A DNA stretch of 64,000 bases from Saprospiraceae bacterium (lineage in GTDB: Bacteria > Bacteroidota > Bacteroidia > Chitinophagales > Saprospiraceae). The notes beneath the pieces are model-generated. The model was not told where the DNA came from. It saw only the letters and a program-made list of their open reading frames with translations, and made no database searches. The stretch lies in contig JADJJU010000001.1 of assembly GCA_016706365.1 (NCBI GenBank), forward strand, positions 506,403 to 570,402. The letters run 5' to 3'. Below, piece by piece: positions 20,045 through 30,309 of the stretch; within the stretch, counting starts at the first letter, position 1; every line of letters starts with the position of its first letter. The position numbers and the translations under genes were made by a program.

Positions 20045-20230
20045 TATATTGTATTTGAAGATCAACATCCCCAGAAAGTCAATTTTGTGACATTTCTAGT
20101 TCATATTAATTCTTTTGTTTACTATTAATTTTGAAAAACATTTACCCATGGAATATACTGTTCAGTTATTTTGAATAATTGATTTACACAAATATAGTCT
20201 AAGCTATGAATTGAGCAACAATCATTTCAT

Positions 20231-23200
20231 TTATTGGCTGAGTGCCAATTCCTCCAGACGGGAATGAACCATTTCCAAAAAGTTGCGGGCTTGCTCAATA
20301 TTGCGAACACCATCCTTGACCAGGTAAAGGATCTTATTATTGTTTTTCAAAGTAATTCCCAACCTTTGTCCATCAGTTGCAAAGAATGACATCAGCTGAT
20401 TGAAATATTCAGATTCAAAGAATGGTGATTGTGGATTATTGACAAAATAACAAGCAAGTTTCCGGTTTTTTAGCAGAACTCTTTCAAATGCCATTCTTCT
20501 TGCAATCCATCTCAATCTCAAGCCTTCAAACAAAGCCAAAACCTGAGATGGCAATGGTCCAAAACGGTCTTCCAGTTTTTCTGCGAATGCAGTGATACCT
20601 TCCTCCGTTTCAATTCCGTCCAATTCCGAATACAGACTCAATCTTTCCTGAATACTGGTTACGTAGAGATCAGGTATATGCATCTCATTGTCCGTATCTA
20701 TTTGAATATTCGTCACATATTTTCTATCCTTTTCAATTTCTTCTTTGAAGAGGTCTTTATATTCGGTTTGTTTTAATTCTGTAATAGCTTCTTCCAGGAT
20801 TTTCTGATAAGTATCATATCCCACATCTGAAATGAATCCACTTTGCTCACCTCCCAGCAAATTGCCAGCTCCTCTGATATCCATATCTCTCATGGCAATA
20901 TTGAAACCGCTACCCAATTCGGTAAATTCTTCCAATGTCTTTAATCTTTTTCTTGCCTCCTGGGTAAGCACAGATAATGGAGGGCTGAATAAATAACAGA
21001 ATGCTTTCCTGTTGGAACGCCCGACCCTCCCCCTCAACTGATGAAGGTCACTTAGTCCAAATTGATGAGCATTGCTTATTATTATTGTATTAACATTGGG
21101 TATGTCCAATCCAGTCTCGATAATATTGGTACATACCAATACATCATATTTTCCCTCAATAAAATCTACCAGAGTGGTTTCTAAAGCTTTGGGGTCCATT
21201 TGACCATGTACAGTCACGACACTTACATCGGGGCAAATCTTTTTAATCATTTCTGCCATTTCAGCCAATGACTTTACTCTGTTGTGGACAAAAAATACTT
21301 GTCCTCCCCTATTTACCTCGTAATATATGGCATCTCTCACGACATCATCATTGAATACTCTAACTTCTGTCTGAATGGGTTGTCTGTTAGGAGGCGGAGT
21401 TCTCATAATGGACAAATCCCTTGCAGCCATGAGAGAAAATTGCAATGTGCGGGGGATAGGAGTCGCAGTTAATGTAAGTGTGTCTACGTTGATTTTAAAA
21501 TGACGCAAGCGTTCTTTAGCAGCTACTCCAAATTTCTGTTCTTCATCAATGATTAACAGACCCAGGTCTTTGAACTGCAGCTCTTTATTGAGAATGGCGT
21601 GAGTGCCGATAAGAATATCGACTTTTCCTTCTTTTGCAGATTCGAAGCTTGCCTTTTTTTCAGCTATAGAACGAAATCGATTTACATAATCAACCCTGAC
21701 GCCAAATTCTTTAAGTCTCTCATTAAAGGTCTTGAAATGCTGAAGTGCAAGAATGGTAGTAGGCACCAAAACCGCTACCTGCTTTCCATCTACAACTGCT
21801 TTGAAAGCTGCACGAATAGCGACTTCTGTTTTACCAAAGCCAACGTCACCACAAATCAGGCGATCCATCGGATAAGGCTTCATCATATCATCCTTGGTAT
21901 CATTTGTAGACTTCAATTGATCCGGTGTATCTTCATAGATGAAAGATGCCTCCAATTCATTTTGCAAATATCCATCCGGAGAAAAAGCAAATCCTTTCGA
22001 AGCTCTTCGCTTTGCATACAATTTTATCAATTCAGCTGCAATGTCCTTTACTTTCTTTTTGGTGCGGCTCTTTAGTGTTTTCCAGGCGTCTGATCCCAAT
22101 TTATGCAACTTGGGTTCTGTGCCTTCTTTTCCTACATATTTTGATATTTTATGCAGGGAGTTGATCCCTACATACAAGAGATCATTGTTTTGATAAACAA
22201 GGCGCACCGCTTCCTGAATCTGGCCATTAATATCCAATTTTTCCAAACCCGAATATCTTCCAACACCATGATCAATGTGAGTGACGAAATCACCGGGTTG
22301 TAATTCTCGCAGCAACTTCAAATTCATTGCGAGTTCTCTGCTGAATCGCTTTCGCAATCTGAAGGTATGGTATCGCTGAAATATCTGATGATCGGTATAG
22401 CATGCCACTTTGATATCTTCATCGATAAAACCCTGATTGATAGAGATCATAACCGGCTTCCAGGAAATATCAGCGTTCAAATCCTCAAAAATGCTGTAGA
22501 ATCGTTCTATCTGACGGGCATTGTCCGTAAATATAAAGTTGTGGAGGCCTTTCTTTTCATTTGATTTGAGGTCATCAATCAGCAAATTAAATTGCTTGTT
22601 GAAAGTAGGTTGAGGTTTGCCGCGGAATGTGATAGTATGTCTGACCGGAATGGCAGATGCAGATTTATTCAATTGAATAATCGAAAAATCGTTGATTTCA
22701 CTATGAAGTTCGCCGGGCGTCACAAATACTCTGTCTCTAAGAATTTCCTTAAGAACTACATCTTCCACAAGTGATAATTGATCTGCAAATTGAGAAGCAG
22801 ACTCAAAGCAAAATTGCAAACGATCCAAAATAAAGTCATAATCCTGCATCCAAATTGTCGTGTTGGGGGACATGACTTTGAATAAGGAAACTTTTTGATC
22901 TCTGGAAAATTTGGTGTTGATATTTGGCACAATCAATACACGTGCTATATTCCTTTTTGAAAGCTGATCCATTGGATCGAAAAGTCGAATTGTTTCAACT
23001 GTTTCATCAAACATTTCAACTCTGTAAGGCCATTCATTTCCAAAAGAAAAAATATCGACGATACCCCCTCTGATAGAAAACTGGCCTGGCTCATAGACAA
23101 AATCTGTTCTTTCAAAACCATACTCAACAAGGATTTCAATCAGAAAATTCAGATCCAGAATTTCACCCGCTGCTATCTCAATCCGGGATTCATTTAGTAC

Positions 23201-23617
23201 TTCAGGAGAGACGACTTTTTCAAAAAGTGCCTCCGGATAAGTCACCAAAATTTCACCCTTGCTCAGGCCTGATGTCATATGATTGATCGCCTCAGTCCTT
23301 TGAAGAACGTTGGTATTATTCAACTCATCAAAAACAGATGGTTTTTTAAATGAATCCGGGAGAAACCAGACAGGTCTGTTGACCAGAATGCTTTCCAGGT
23401 TGTTTTGGACGTAAGCTGCCTGTTCTTTGTCATTTGCAATATAGATGTGAAAAGCCGGATTCGCTTTAAAAAGGGCAGAGATGATGAAGGTATCCTGAGC
23501 ACCAACTGTGCCATTTACCTGAGCCCTAAGCAAGTTTTCATTTTGCAACAAATTCTGAATTTCCAGAAGAGGTTTACTTTTCTGAAAAGCGTCCAGTATA
23601 TAATCTAATGTCTCCAC
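20231..23617 (-). CDS. mfd: Transcription-repair coupling factor Mfd
   Basis: 1128 residues, normal for the family, starting at GTG. Mfd displaces stalled RNA polymerase from DNA lesions and recruits UvrA for nucleotide excision repair. The N-terminal UvrB-like part covers about 1-350. The RNA polymerase interaction domain contains GDFVTHIDHGVGRYSG at about 440-460. The translocase motor has Walker A GDVGFGKTE at about 590 and the DEEQ box at about 691. Motif VI appears as QLRGRVGRS. The C-terminal TRCF domain follows (about 980-1090). It is the only member of its transcription unit that can be recognised; the rhodanese gene upstream is 167 bases away. Confidence 0.97.
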   Translation of the reverse strand: METLDYILDAFQKSKPLLEIQNLLQNENLLRAQVNGTVGAQDTFIISALFKANPAFHIYIANDKEQAAYVQNNLESILVNRPVWFLPDSFKKPSVFDELNNTNVLQRTEAINHMTSGLSKGEILVTYPEALFEKVVSPEVLNESRIEIAAGEILDLNFLIEILVEYGFERTDFVYEPGQFSIRGGIVDIFSFGNEWPYRVEMFDETVETIRLFDPMDQLSKRNIARVLIVPNINTKFSRDQKVSLFKVMSPNTTIWMQDYDFILDRLQFCFESASQFADQLSLVEDVVLKEILRDRVFVTPGELHSEINDFSIIQLNKSASAIPVRHTITFRGKPQPTFNKQFNLLIDDLKSNEKKGLHNFIFTDNARQIERFYSIFEDLNADISWKPVMISINQGFIDEDIKVACYTDHQIFQRYHTFRLRKRFSRELAMNLKLLRELQPGDFVTHIDHGVGRYSGLEKLDINGQIQEAVRLVYQNNDLLYVGINSLHKISKYVGKEGTEPKLHKLGSDAWKTLKSRTKKKVKDIAAELIKLYAKRRASKGFAFSPDGYLQNELEASFIYEDTPDQLKSTNDTKDDMMKPYPMDRLICGDVGFGKTEVAIRAAFKAVVDGKQVAVLVPTTILALQHFKTFNERLKEFGVRVDYVNRFRSIAEKKASFESAKEGKVDILIGTHAILNKELQFKDLGLLIIDEEQKFGVAAKERLRHFKINVDTLTLTATPIPRTLQFSLMAARDLSIMRTPPPNRQPIQTEVRVFNDDVVRDAIYYEVNRGGQVFFVHNRVKSLAEMAEMIKKICPDVSVVTVHGQMDPKALETTLVDFIEGKYDVLVCTNIIETGLDIPNVNTIIISNAHQFGLSDLHQLRGRVGRSNRKAFCYLFSPPLSVLTQEARKRLKTLEEFTELGSGFNIAMRDMDIRGAGNLLGGEQSGFISDVGYDTYQKILEEAITELKQTEYKDLFKEEIEKDRKYVTNIQIDTDNEMHIPDLYVTSIQERLSLYSELDGIETEEGITAFAEKLEDRFGPLPSQVLALFEGLRLRWIARRMAFERVLLKNRKLACYFVNNPQSPFFESEYFNQLMSFFATDGQRLGITLKNNNKILYLVKDGVRNIEQARNFLEMVHSRLEELALSQ

Positions 23618-23783
23618 AAAGACTGAAAGTTAGGTCTTAATAAAGATGAAAATTCCAAAGTGAATGATCAATCCTATTGTGAGGGAATAAAGTGAAATCG
23701 CAAATAGAAACCAATCACAAGCTAATAAGTTCCTGTTTTCAAATTGCTAAAAAATTTCCAAATAGTGTTTAGCCAAAAATAAT

Positions 23784-24102
23784 TCAAAGCTTGTCGCTTG
23801 TCTGATTCTGGAATTCATTCCAGGCCAGAATGCCTCCTTTCAGGGAGTAAACCTGAGAAAAGCCCATAGTGCGCATGACATCGCAAGCTGCGATACTCCT
23901 TTTACCGCTGCGACAATGGACTACAATAAAATCATCTTTAAATTGATCCAATTCTGAAAGCTTGTCCAAAAGTGTAGACAGTGGTATCAAACGTCCACCC
24001 ATATTTGTTTCCTCAAATTCATGAGGTTCACGAACATCAATAATAAGACAGTTTGGATTTTTTTTCCAGATGATCCTTGAGTTCTGAGACTTCAATTTCC
24101 AT
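23784..24102 (-). CDS. Single-domain rhodanese-like protein (apparent one-base frameshift)
   Basis: Rhodanese domain proteins carry sulfur as a persulfide on an active-site Cys. The visible domain has the IIDVREPHEFEE motif, the active loop HCRSGKRS with its Cys, and the C-terminal LKGGILAW signature. The native start is most likely the ATG at 24102, giving MEIEVSELKDHLEK, typical of the family; that frame is lost at a run of eight A residues (minus strand, 24058-24065), where seven restore a continuous 105-residue protein. A TTG at 24095 in the shifted frame is the only alternative. The gene is 16 bases downstream of a T9SS-sorted protein gene. Confidence 0.85.
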
Positions 24103-24118
24103 TGCGGCTTCTATTAAT

Positions 24119-26329
24119 TTAGCGCAAAAGTAATAATTTACCCTGACCTAGCATCTGTTGATCAGCATTGCGGACTATGATCAGATAAAATCCTGCATTC
24201 TCAGAATTGAATGTATGGGTATCCTGTAATGGCTCTTTATGGATCAGTTGACCAAGGGTATTATACACTTCTACCCACTTATTACCTTCTTTCCAGTTTT
24301 CAGAAGGAGCAATTTTAAATGAACCTTTAGAAGGATTCGGGTAAAATTGCAGGGATTGCAAATTGTGAACCGGGTCTTTTGTAGAAGTTGGCAACTCCAC
24401 CATTCTGTATGAAGGTCTGATCATGACAGAGCCATCAATTTTATTGGCTGCCTGATTGAGCGGGCTCCAGTCTCCTCCGGCATTGAAGAAAATATAGTCA
24501 ATTCCATGAGGGGTGTTTCTATCATAACCTACAGGAATGTCATTCGTCGCTATTGTCACCTGTTGCCATCCAATGTAAAAATCTCCTGCAGGGATAAAAA
24601 GTGGACTGAGTTCACCGGTGTTGTCATCTATCAAAGGGTAAGAAGTAAATCCCTGAAGTGTATCATATAATCGGTCCGGGTAGCTTGGTTTTTGAAAAAC
24701 ACCCGTATAATCAGCTTCAGGTTTCAGCGAACCTATCCACACCTTTATGTTAAATAACTGATTGGAAACATCTTCATTGATATGCGGAAAATGAAACTGA
24801 ACTGCATGAAGTGAATCATCTGTTATAGAATTAAATTTTACCGCCAGCTGAGCGAGATTACCCGGGTTGCTGTGGACACTTATGGCCAATTCTGCTGTAC
24901 CGTCATCGTAAGCGAAATAGTCCTTTACAACCGTTTCTCTGCTCACTTCATTATTACCAAGTACCTGTGGATCATTTTCCTGATTAAAACTTGCTCTGTA
25001 GGTAGTTTTCAGAATCATACTGTCATTAGAAATTCCACTGATAGTCTGAAGTCTGTTTATCCAGGTATCTGATCGTGTGGGATTGACAAAATGGTGTAAG
25101 CCCGGTTGTAAATCCCGCTGATTTTCATTCACAATAGGAGGTAATTCCAACAGGCGAAGATCATCCACAACTGTATAATCACGATAAACTTCTTCGAGAA
25201 TAAAAAAGCTTTCATTCTCACTCATGAGTGCATTATGCAAATTTCGAATTGAAATGTACTGGAAGGGGTTCAGATAACTCTGTTCATTGAATTTGAGCTG
25301 ATTGATAGGAATAGCTGAATATGGAAAAAATATGCTTTCAGGAGTCTGTGTAAAAGCAACATCAAGATTGTGTTCATCAGGCATAAATCCTTCTGTAATT
25401 CTGATATAATCCAGATGCCACAGTTCCCGTACGCCTGTCCGTGAATTTATGTTGGAAAATCTGAACTGAAAGGCGGGATGCAGGAAATCCTGTGTTAAGC
25501 GAACAAAGAAAAACTGAAATGCAGGTGAGGTATCCTGCGCAATTGTTCCAGAAACACCAGGATAATCTTTGACTAACTTCCATTCACCTGAGGAATTAAG
25601 AAATTCCAGTCTTAAAAAATCTTCTGCACGCGGTCGTAAGCCATAGCCTTTAGGTTGTATGAAAAAGCTCAGGAATACATCATCATTTTGGGTATAATCC
25701 TGCAGGTCGAAAAAGGAAGAAGTCAGCACATCTGCTATGCCCTTTGATCCACCATAGGGAGATCCGCTGGCATCCAATCCATCAAATGTAGCCACACCGA
25801 TCGTAGGAGGGTCATACCCTAAAGTATTGTTTACAAATACGCTGTTATTCACCCATCTGTTTTGATTTGGGTAAATTCCTCCCTGTGAGAAATCTTCCAG
25901 AAAGGGAATAGACTGGGAAGCCCTGACTCTGACAATTATCTCATAGGACTCGCAGTCATTATCCTCGTTGCAAAGTTCGATGCAAATCTTGTCTGTTTCC
26001 AGAAGATTTACGTCGTTAGCCTGAAAATTGATACAAGTGCTATTGAAAGTCGCGGTACCCCAAATTAGGGTCTCACAAGAAAGATTATTTACGCTAAAAA
26101 CTGGATTGTTATTGATTAATATATCATTGAAACATAGCTCCATATTCCTTCCGGAAGGCACATCCAGGTAGATTATCCCGTCTGAATTCCTGGCAATTTC
26201 ATCTGAAGAATTTTGTAAAAAATGTCTTTCAAGAAGCCTGTTGTTATCTACTTCAGACCAACGAATCTGAGCATTTGAATGAAAAACAAACATGAAGATA
26301 AGAGCAGAAAATATAGTAAAACGAATCAT
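24119..26329 (-). CDS. Secreted protein with T9SS type A sorting domain
   Basis: 736 residues. Signal peptide about 1-21 (FSALIFMFVFHSNAQ). The body is beta-rich with no recognised catalytic domain. Residues about 150-300 contain IPFLEDFSQGG and GWKL-like jelly-roll features seen in T9SS exoproteins, followed by a region with YFAYDDGTAEL that is also frequent in them. The last 80 residues form a type A sorting domain (FYPNPSKGSF, then NAGFYLIIV and a short hydrophobic end). It is therefore expected at the cell surface or in the medium. It is in the same direction as the rhodanese gene, separated by 16 bases. Confidence 0.9.
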   Translation of the reverse strand: MIRFTIFSALIFMFVFHSNAQIRWSEVDNNRLLERHFLQNSSDEIARNSDGIIYLDVPSGRNMELCFNDILINNNPVFSVNNLSCETLIWGTATFNSTCINFQANDVNLLETDKICIELCNEDNDCESYEIIVRVRASQSIPFLEDFSQGGIYPNQNRWVNNSVFVNNTLGYDPPTIGVATFDGLDASGSPYGGSKGIADVLTSSFFDLQDYTQNDDVFLSFFIQPKGYGLRPRAEDFLRLEFLNSSGEWKLVKDYPGVSGTIAQDTSPAFQFFFVRLTQDFLHPAFQFRFSNINSRTGVRELWHLDYIRITEGFMPDEHNLDVAFTQTPESIFFPYSAIPINQLKFNEQSYLNPFQYISIRNLHNALMSENESFFILEEVYRDYTVVDDLRLLELPPIVNENQRDLQPGLHHFVNPTRSDTWINRLQTISGISNDSMILKTTYRASFNQENDPQVLGNNEVSRETVVKDYFAYDDGTAELAISVHSNPGNLAQLAVKFNSITDDSLHAVQFHFPHINEDVSNQLFNIKVWIGSLKPEADYTGVFQKPSYPDRLYDTLQGFTSYPLIDDNTGELSPLFIPAGDFYIGWQQVTIATNDIPVGYDRNTPHGIDYIFFNAGGDWSPLNQAANKIDGSVMIRPSYRMVELPTSTKDPVHNLQSLQFYPNPSKGSFKIAPSENWKEGNKWVEVYNTLGQLIHKEPLQDTHTFNSENAGFYLIIVRNADQQMLGQGKLLLLR

Positions 26330-26389
26330 ATAATTACTTTTGAATCAATCAATGAACGAGAATTTGGGAGGCTTGTTGCATTGTTAAAC

Positions 26390-27247
26390 TTATTCGTCAT
26401 TGTTCTGATCTCCTGCTTCCTCTGATGTTTCATCAACACAAAAATCCGGCTTAGTTGGTTTGAGCGTCAACAAAATAGTATCTCCCATCACCACTTTAGC
26501 ATCAGGGCTGAATGATGGTATTTGAGCATGTACAAATGCCTCAAATTTGTTTTCACCTTCCTGGAGGTCATCCCGGATAAACAAATTGAGAGATCGGGCC
26601 AGGAATAAAGCTTCACTGTAAGTTTTACAGACCATGTTTGGCATGCTGAGTTGAGCGCCTGTCGACTTGGACAGTACAAATTCAAGGACAGCTCCTTTTT
26701 CAATCATAACGTCAGTTTTTCTTTCGGTAGCTGATACAATAGTGTCGCCATTGTACAGAACTGCAAGCACGTAATCTTCAGGTCCTGCATCAAACTCATA
26801 ATCAACGATTTTACTTGATAGTTCAAATCCATTTTTTAATTCCCTTGACTTTCGTTCATAACTTTTTCCGTACAAAATGGGTAATCTTCCTGATGAAATT
26901 TCATCTGGTTTTGATTTTGTAACGGTGACATAAATTGTCCTTTTTCGTTTCACAAGAGAGCCAGCAATGGGAGTTTGGCTCAGGATAATTCCTCCATTTT
27001 TACCAACAATAAAAATAGAATCTACTACAGACATTCTGAAACTTTGATCTTCTGCTTCCTCCATTGCAATATCAAGAAACTCACCAGTGTAATCAGGCAA
27101 TTCTCTGTGTTCACCGTGGTGAGTAAACCATTTCAGAAGAAGTATAACTATTAGAAAAAAACCAATAAGTGCAGCCAGCATATATCCAAGTTGCCTGAGA
27201 ATATATTGGTTTCGTTCTACAAATGATTGAAAAGCTGAGCTTGCCAT
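26390..27247 (-). CDS. PASTA-domain membrane protein
   Basis: 285 residues from the ATG at 27247, five bases after the ligase stop codon; a TTG at 27256 that overlaps the stop is the alternative. One membrane segment at about 17-42 (MLAALIGFFLIVILLLKWF) places the rest outside the cytoplasm. Three PASTA repeats follow (about 45-115, 117-185, 190-262), with signatures such as LPDYTGEFLDIAMEEAED and MPNMVCKTYSEALFLARS. PASTA domains bind peptidoglycan-like ligands; no kinase domain is attached, which is usual for Bacteroidota. The tight link with the D-Ala-D-Ala ligase supports a role in wall synthesis or sensing. Confidence 0.92.
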   Translation of the reverse strand: MASSAFQSFVERNQYILRQLGYMLAALIGFFLIVILLLKWFTHHGEHRELPDYTGEFLDIAMEEAEDQSFRMSVVDSIFIVGKNGGIILSQTPIAGSLVKRKRTIYVTVTKSKPDEISSGRLPILYGKSYERKSRELKNGFELSSKIVDYEFDAGPEDYVLAVLYNGDTIVSATERKTDVMIEKGAVLEFVLSKSTGAQLSMPNMVCKTYSEALFLARSLNLFIRDDLQEGENKFEAFVHAQIPSFSPDAKVVMGDTILLTLKPTKPDFCVDETSEEAGDQNNDE

Positions 27248-27252
27248 AGGTG

Positions 27253-29949
27253 TCAAATTTTCATTGAGTTTTTCATACTATTGCGCTTAAAACCATAATC
27301 CAGAATGCTGTCAATGAATTCGTAAGGCTGGTATCCATTGATGGCACTTTGGTGGAAAATACAGGTAGCAGGGGTCATTCCCGGCAGTGAATTTACTTCA
27401 ATAATGATTGTTTCTACCTTTGCATCATCGTAGATACGTACAAAAGCATCTATTCTGCAATATCCTTCAACCTGCAATATTTTCGCAGCAGATTCAAGGG
27501 TATTTCTAACTTGCTGTGAAATCATTCTGAATTCTTCCGGATCTTTGGAGAATCTTGCAGGGGTAATATTCTGACCTTCTCCGGCCAGGAATTTCTCTTC
27601 AAGACTTAGAATTTCTCCTCCCGCTAAAGCTTCTGAAGGTTCGAAAACTTCGAATTTTAACTCTCCATTTTCTAAATGAGTCAGCATGCCTCCGGTGACT
27701 TCCAGGAAGTGCTTTGCGTCACCTTTTTGAATTAAGGTTTCCAGCAAAACAACGTTCTTTTGAGGAAATTCTTCCTTGGGCATGAGTTGAATTTTCAGTC
27801 TGCTTTCAGCATCCAATTCAAAAGTGTTTCTATAAATTGCTTTTAAATAATCAATTAATACAGACTGATTTTTAATCACTTTTACCGCCGAACTGCAGCC
27901 GTCATCAACTGGCTTAGCGATGAAAGGATAAGTAAATCTTTGTTCAATTTCAGCAATTACTCTTTCCTGATTTTGTTCGAAAGCCGACTTTTCCACAAGC
28001 ATCTGATCTGCTACAGTGAATCCGTTTCTTCTCAATGTCTGAAGCGTCTCGTATTTGTCGATCGTGATGGATGAAGATGCCACTCCGGAGCCGTTGTAAG
28101 GTAAGCCAAGTTTATCCAGCTGCTCCTGAACAGCTCCATCTTCTCCCGGGCGACCGTGAAGCGCAATAAATGCACCATCGACCATTTGTCCCAATTGCTC
28201 ATAAGTAAGCTGTTGGGGCTCAAATATGACGTCTGCAGAGGCAAATTTCCGAATAATCTCAGTGCACTCTTCTCTAATTTCGGCAATCAGGGAATGTTGC
28301 TTGAAATGTTTGATTTTGTGACGGATATCGTCCGCATTGTCTTTCAGGAGAAGATTGACAGGGAGTTTGTATAATTCATGCTGCCCTTCTGAACCTGTGA
28401 GAAATACAGGCACAGGATCATACTTGCCGGAGGAGGCCAGTTTTTCATAAATGTTGCGGCCACTTTCCAGAGAAATATGTCTTTCAAAAGAGTAACCTCC
28501 GAGAATGACAGCTATTTTTTTCTTTTCATGTTGAAGGTCTGAATGCAGGAGATGCAGCTTTTCATCAAGTTCGCTCAGTAGACTCAAATAGCGCGGAAAC
28601 TCATTGGCATCTCTGATTCTTTCATCCAGCGATGTGCGGACAATAAAGGTCAAAAACTGTGAAGGATTCAGACCGATTTCTGCAGCCTGATGAAAGAAAA
28701 ATGAGGATGGAAGCATCCCTGATGTAGTGTTGGGATCATTGAGAAAAATATTTCCCTCCGCAGTGATAAAGCCATCAATTCTGGCATAGGTTCTGAATTC
28801 CAGGAAATAAAAAAGCCGCTCGGTTTCTTTGCGAATTCTTTCAATATCGGAATTGGGCAGATCAATCGGAGTCTCTTTTCTGGAAAGTCCCGGAAGATAT
28901 TTGGAGCGGTAATCAAACACCTCAGATCCTTTAATAATCTCAGTAGGAGGAAGCGCTACAGCTGTCCCATCAGGATGTCTGATGACTATACAGGAAAATT
29001 CCTTTCCTTTAATAAAGCCTTCCAGAAGCACTTTATTCTCAGAATGATGACTCTCCAGATAAATCTTTTCCTCAGCTGGTTTTTGTGCCCATTCTTCCAG
29101 CCATTCGAGCAGATCAGAAGGATGGTAAAAAGTTTGCTCATTAATATTCAATGGAAATCCAACTCCGTCGCGAATATCTGTCCAGAGTTTTAATTGTGCA
29201 ACCCTTTGTTCCGTGCTTAATTTTTGCCATTCACTTCGAAGCAAGGGCATTCTAAAAAAGGCTTTGTCCACAGCATTAACAAATGCATCGAAGTCATCCG
29301 GATTATGTAAAATAGCAACGCCAATAGACGATCCTTGATTAGCTGGTCGAATCACTAAAGGAAATCCAATTTCCGAATTGGACATTTCCCACCATTGTTT
29401 TGGATCCGAAGATTTCCAGGCATCTCTGGGTATAAGTACAATGGGTGGTGAATCAAATCCACCGGCTTTCATTAATTTTTTCTGAACTGCTTTGTCCATA
29501 CCGATGGCACTTGCCAAAATCCCACTTCCGGTATAAGGCATTCCCATACTCTCCAGTAAGCCTTGTACCTGACCATCTTCACCAAATGTCCCGTGTAAAG
29601 CAAGGAATGCAAAATCAATTAATTGGGGTAATTCATTCCATTCCAGCTTTTTCCCGACACTTTCAATGGCGGCATTATATTCATCATTTTCTGATTGAAA
29701 AAGACTTTCAATATAAATTTGAAATCCATTTTCATCCGGCCTTAAACTCTGTACAGGTGGGTAAAAATCCCTGATGGTTCCTTTATAAATGTAGGCCCAA
29801 TCCAGCAAAATCGGCTGCAATAAGCTATCGACAAAAATGGGGACAGGTTCAAAAAGGGTCTTATCGAGATTGTCAAAAACAGTTCTGCCTCCGGCGAAAG
29901 AAATTTCCCTTTCCCGTGAAGGGCCTCCAAACAGAATTCCTACTTTCAT
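27253..29949 (-). CDS. ddl: Double-length D-alanine-D-alanine ligase (two fused ATP-grasp ligase modules)
   Basis: 898 residues, about two and a half times a usual Ddl. Ddl joins two D-Ala using ATP for the peptidoglycan stem peptide. The first module (about 1-470) starts MKVGILFGGPSREREIS and has HGTFGEDGQVQG and PYTGSG; its metal/substrate end motif is NDPNTTSG, with Asp in place of the usual Glu. The second module (about 473-898) starts KKIAVILGGYSFERHISLESG-like, has HGRPGEDGAVQ and PYNGSG, and ends with IEVNSLPGM, keeping the Glu and Asn ligands. One active and one modified site is the plausible reading. It directly precedes the PASTA gene. Confidence 0.92.
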   Translation of the reverse strand: MKVGILFGGPSREREISFAGGRTVFDNLDKTLFEPVPIFVDSLLQPILLDWAYIYKGTIRDFYPPVQSLRPDENGFQIYIESLFQSENDEYNAAIESVGKKLEWNELPQLIDFAFLALHGTFGEDGQVQGLLESMGMPYTGSGILASAIGMDKAVQKKLMKAGGFDSPPIVLIPRDAWKSSDPKQWWEMSNSEIGFPLVIRPANQGSSIGVAILHNPDDFDAFVNAVDKAFFRMPLLRSEWQKLSTEQRVAQLKLWTDIRDGVGFPLNINEQTFYHPSDLLEWLEEWAQKPAEEKIYLESHHSENKVLLEGFIKGKEFSCIVIRHPDGTAVALPPTEIIKGSEVFDYRSKYLPGLSRKETPIDLPNSDIERIRKETERLFYFLEFRTYARIDGFITAEGNIFLNDPNTTSGMLPSSFFFHQAAEIGLNPSQFLTFIVRTSLDERIRDANEFPRYLSLLSELDEKLHLLHSDLQHEKKKIAVILGGYSFERHISLESGRNIYEKLASSGKYDPVPVFLTGSEGQHELYKLPVNLLLKDNADDIRHKIKHFKQHSLIAEIREECTEIIRKFASADVIFEPQQLTYEQLGQMVDGAFIALHGRPGEDGAVQEQLDKLGLPYNGSGVASSSITIDKYETLQTLRRNGFTVADQMLVEKSAFEQNQERVIAEIEQRFTYPFIAKPVDDGCSSAVKVIKNQSVLIDYLKAIYRNTFELDAESRLKIQLMPKEEFPQKNVVLLETLIQKGDAKHFLEVTGGMLTHLENGELKFEVFEPSEALAGGEILSLEEKFLAGEGQNITPARFSKDPEEFRMISQQVRNTLESAAKILQVEGYCRIDAFVRIYDDAKVETIIIEVNSLPGMTPATCIFHQSAINGYQPYEFIDSILDYGFKRNSMKNSMKI

Positions 29950-30309
29950 TCTAGTTTTCTATTCATGATACCGAATGCACATCCTGTGATCCGGCAGATA
30001 AGCTGCAAAATTAATGTATTATTCCTGTCAAAGCACTACAAACGAAAATTTGGAGGGGGAAATTTCAAATGAATCTCATTGCCCGATCATTAAATAGCTG
30101 CTTTAGCTTGAAAGTTATCTTTATTTTTAAGATTCAGACTCGCATTTGAAGCTAAAATATTCCCACAAGATGCTTTCAGAATTGTTAAAAATAGCAAAGA
30201 CGCAATAAATAGTTTATTAATAAAAGCTTAAGCACGAAACCACCCTACCCAATTTTACGTCTATTAGTTATATTTGTATCTGATTCCGAAAAATCAATAT
30301 CATCAAGCT
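29950..30309. other. Divergent intergenic region with a predicted plus-strand promoter
   Basis: About 360 bases between the ligase operon (minus) and a broken T9SS-sorted gene (plus). It should hold promoters in both directions. A perfect TATATTTG box lies at 30269-30276 on the plus strand, 34 bases before the ATG at 30310; no good -33 TTG partner is visible. Nothing else was recognised. Confidence 0.5.
30269..30276 (+). promoter_or_regulatory. Predicted -7 box (TAnnTTTG)
   Basis: TATATTTG matches the Bacteroidota -7 consensus exactly and lies 34 bases before the ATG at 30310. The -33 element is not clear, so this is tentative. Confidence 0.4.
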
